Assembly: GCA_016713105.1 (NCBI GenBank)
Contig: JADJPS010000006.1
Location: 124,001 to 188,000, forward strand
DNA: 64,000 nucleotides
Origin: Devosia sp.
GTDB lineage: Bacteria; Pseudomonadota; Alphaproteobacteria; Rhizobiales; Devosiaceae
Direction of reading: 5' to 3'
The position numbers and the translations under genes were made by a program. Shown in pieces: positions 62,871 to 64,000 of the stretch (positions are counted from its first letter, which is position 1; the number at the start of each line of letters is the position of its first letter). The notes under the pieces were generated by a model. The model was not told the origin of the DNA and made no database searches. It saw only the letters and a program-made list of their open reading frames with translations.

Positions 62871-63385
62871 CAACCCGGCCGATCGTCAACATCGCCGACC
62901 TCGAGCTCGACAGCTACGACAAAGGGACGCTCTATGCCGGCTCGGACCGGCGGATCGGGCCGCTGATCGGGCTGAGGGACCTCGGCATCACCTATAACGA
63001 GGTGCCGGCGGGCAAGTCCGCCTGTCCGTTCCACAATCACCATGTCGAGGACGAACTGTTCATCGTGCTCGAGGGCGAGGGCACCTACCGGTTCGGTCCG
63101 AACTCCTACCCGATCAAGGCGGGCGACGTGCTCGGCGCGCCGGCGGGCGGTCCCGAGACGGCGCACCAGATCATCAACACGGGCCCCGGCCCGCTCCGCT
63201 ACTACGGGATCTCGACCATGTCGCTGGCCGATGTGTGCGAGTACCCGGATTCAGGGAAGTTCGGCGTGTTCAGTCGCCCGACCCGCAACCCCTATGACAA
63301 GGCCACCGTGCGCCATCTCGACCGTCTGGGCTCAGGCCTCGACTACTGGGATGGCGAGCCCGGCGCAGAAAGCAAAGACCCATGA
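62867..63385 (+). CDS. Cupin-domain protein
   Basis: 172 residues with one cupin barrel. Metal-binding motif 1 is CPFHNHHVEDELFIVLEGEG (two His, Glu) and motif 2 lies in GDVLGAPAGGPETAHQIINT (His). The family (often annotated cupin 2) binds iron or another metal; substrate unknown. Coupled by ATGA overlaps to the small membrane protein before it and to sufC after it, so it is translated with the suf genes. Confidence 0.9.
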   Translation: MTTRPIVNIADLELDSYDKGTLYAGSDRRIGPLIGLRDLGITYNEVPAGKSACPFHNHHVEDELFIVLEGEGTYRFGPNSYPIKAGDVLGAPAGGPETAHQIINTGPGPLRYYGISTMSLADVCEYPDSGKFGVFSRPTRNPYDKATVRHLDRLGSGLDYWDGEPGAESKDP

Positions 63386-64000
63386 CCACCCCGATGCTCG
63401 AAATCCGCAATCTGCATGTCCGCATCGAGGAGCGCGAGATCCTCAAGGGCGTGAACCTCTCCATTCCCAAGGGCGAAGTGCACGCCATCATGGGACGGAA
63501 CGGCTCGGGCAAATCGACGCTGAGCCATGTGCTGGCCGGCAAGGAGGACTACGAGGTCACCGAGGGCCAGGTGCTGCTCGACGGCGCCGACATCCTCGGG
63601 ATGGAGCCCTCGGAACGCGCCGTGGCCGGGCTGTTCCTCGCCTTCCAGTACCCGATCGAGATCCCGGGTGTCGCCACCATGACCTTCCTCAAGGCGGCAC
63701 TCAATGCGCAGCGCAAGGGGCGCGGGGAGGCCGAGATATCGACGCCTGACTTCATGCGGGCGGTCAAGGAGGCGGGCAAGGCGCTCAACGTCGACTCCGA
63801 GATGCTGAAGCGGGCCCTCAATGTCGGGTTCTCCGGCGGCGAGAAGAAGCGCGCCGAGATTCTGCAGATGGCGCTGCTGAAGCCCAGGATGTGCATCCTC
63901 GACGAAACCGATTCCGGTCTCGACATCGATGCCCTGAAGCTGGTGTCGGAAGGGGTCAATGCGCTGCGCTCGCCCGAGCGCGCCATGCTGGTCATCACCC
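63382..64000 (+). CDS. sufC: Fe-S assembly ATPase SufC, cut by right edge
   Basis: 206 codons visible of about 250. ABC-type ATPase that works with SufB and SufD. Walker A GRNGSGKS, Q-loop LAFQYPIEIPGV, signature FSGGEKKRAEILQMALL, Walker B CILDETDSGLDIDAL; the H-loop and C-terminus are beyond the window. Starts with an ATGA overlap with the cupin gene. Confidence 0.97.
   Translation, partial: MTTPMLEIRNLHVRIEEREILKGVNLSIPKGEVHAIMGRNGSGKSTLSHVLAGKEDYEVTEGQVLLDGADILGMEPSERAVAGLFLAFQYPIEIPGVATMTFLKAALNAQRKGRGEAEISTPDFMRAVKEAGKALNVDSEMLKRALNVGFSGGEKKRAEILQMALLKPRMCILDETDSGLDIDALKLVSEGVNALRSPERAMLVIT

Overview
The window is a GC-rich chromosomal segment of an alphaproteobacterium, most likely in the Hyphomicrobiales and resembling Devosia and its relatives. 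This rests on the class-specific flagellar genes (fliX, a DUF6468 protein, a MotE-like protein), CtrA-type boxes, a one-cysteine DksA, a DUF2336 protein, an Irr-type iron box ahead of a suf operon, and an IDH1-type isocitrate dehydrogenase. The genus is inference. No rRNA, tRNA, CRISPR array or insertion sequence was recognised.

Layout. 0-6.2 kb: two tandem flagellins (the first cut by the left edge), a proline-rich small protein, then flgI-flgJ(N-terminal type)-flgN-like on the minus strand and fliX on the plus strand. 6.3-12.8 kb: non-flagellar genes, namely dksA, a triad of two secreted DUF4360 proteins flanking an outer-membrane beta-barrel, an ABC-F ATPase and an M32 carboxypeptidase. 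13-28.2 kb: the main flagellar block: flgF-flgG-flgA-flgH (minus), fliL-fliM-DUF6468-motE-like-TPR protein (plus), fliO-fliP (minus) and flgB-flgC-fliE-fliQ-fliR-flhB (plus). 28.2-46 kb: housekeeping and accessory genes, including alaS, two EamA transporters, a phosphodiesterase, hydrolases, an FkbM methyltransferase with a GT8 glycosyltransferase, icd, a marR/ketosynthase pair, a nitroreductase, a lytic transglycosylase, a DUF2336 protein and nadK. 46-52 kb: prfB with its programmed +1 frameshift, an unusual 1105-residue fusion (E1 alpha, E1 beta, lipoyl domain, ketoacyl synthase III), an M23 peptidase and a peroxiredoxin. 52.6-64 kb: a YhdP/AsmA-like protein, a universal stress protein, a parDE-like pair, tyrS, an alpha/beta hydrolase and a suf operon (cysteine desulfurase, sufB, membrane protein, cupin, sufC) running off the right edge.

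How parts work together. Flagellar promoters share a TTAA-N7-TTAA CtrA-type box 45-62 bp before the start codon. Several also carry one or more GGCA-N5-TGCC palindromes. Close CtrA-like boxes also precede the TPR protein, the lytic transglycosylase and the DUF2336 gene, which suggests one cell-cycle/flagellar regulon. The MarR regulator has matching operators before itself and before its ketosynthase. The suf operon is headed by an Irr-type palindrome.

The strongest candidate for an undescribed system is the E1-lipoyl-ketoacyl-synthase III fusion at 47331-50648. It looks like a single polypeptide that could decarboxylate a 2-oxo acid, carry the acyl group on its own lipoyl arm and hand it directly to a fatty-acid-type condensing enzyme. 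One caution covers the whole window: about ten genes, including the normally essential alaS and tyrS, show single-base frameshifts, mostly in short G or C runs. Many are probably consensus errors rather than real mutations.
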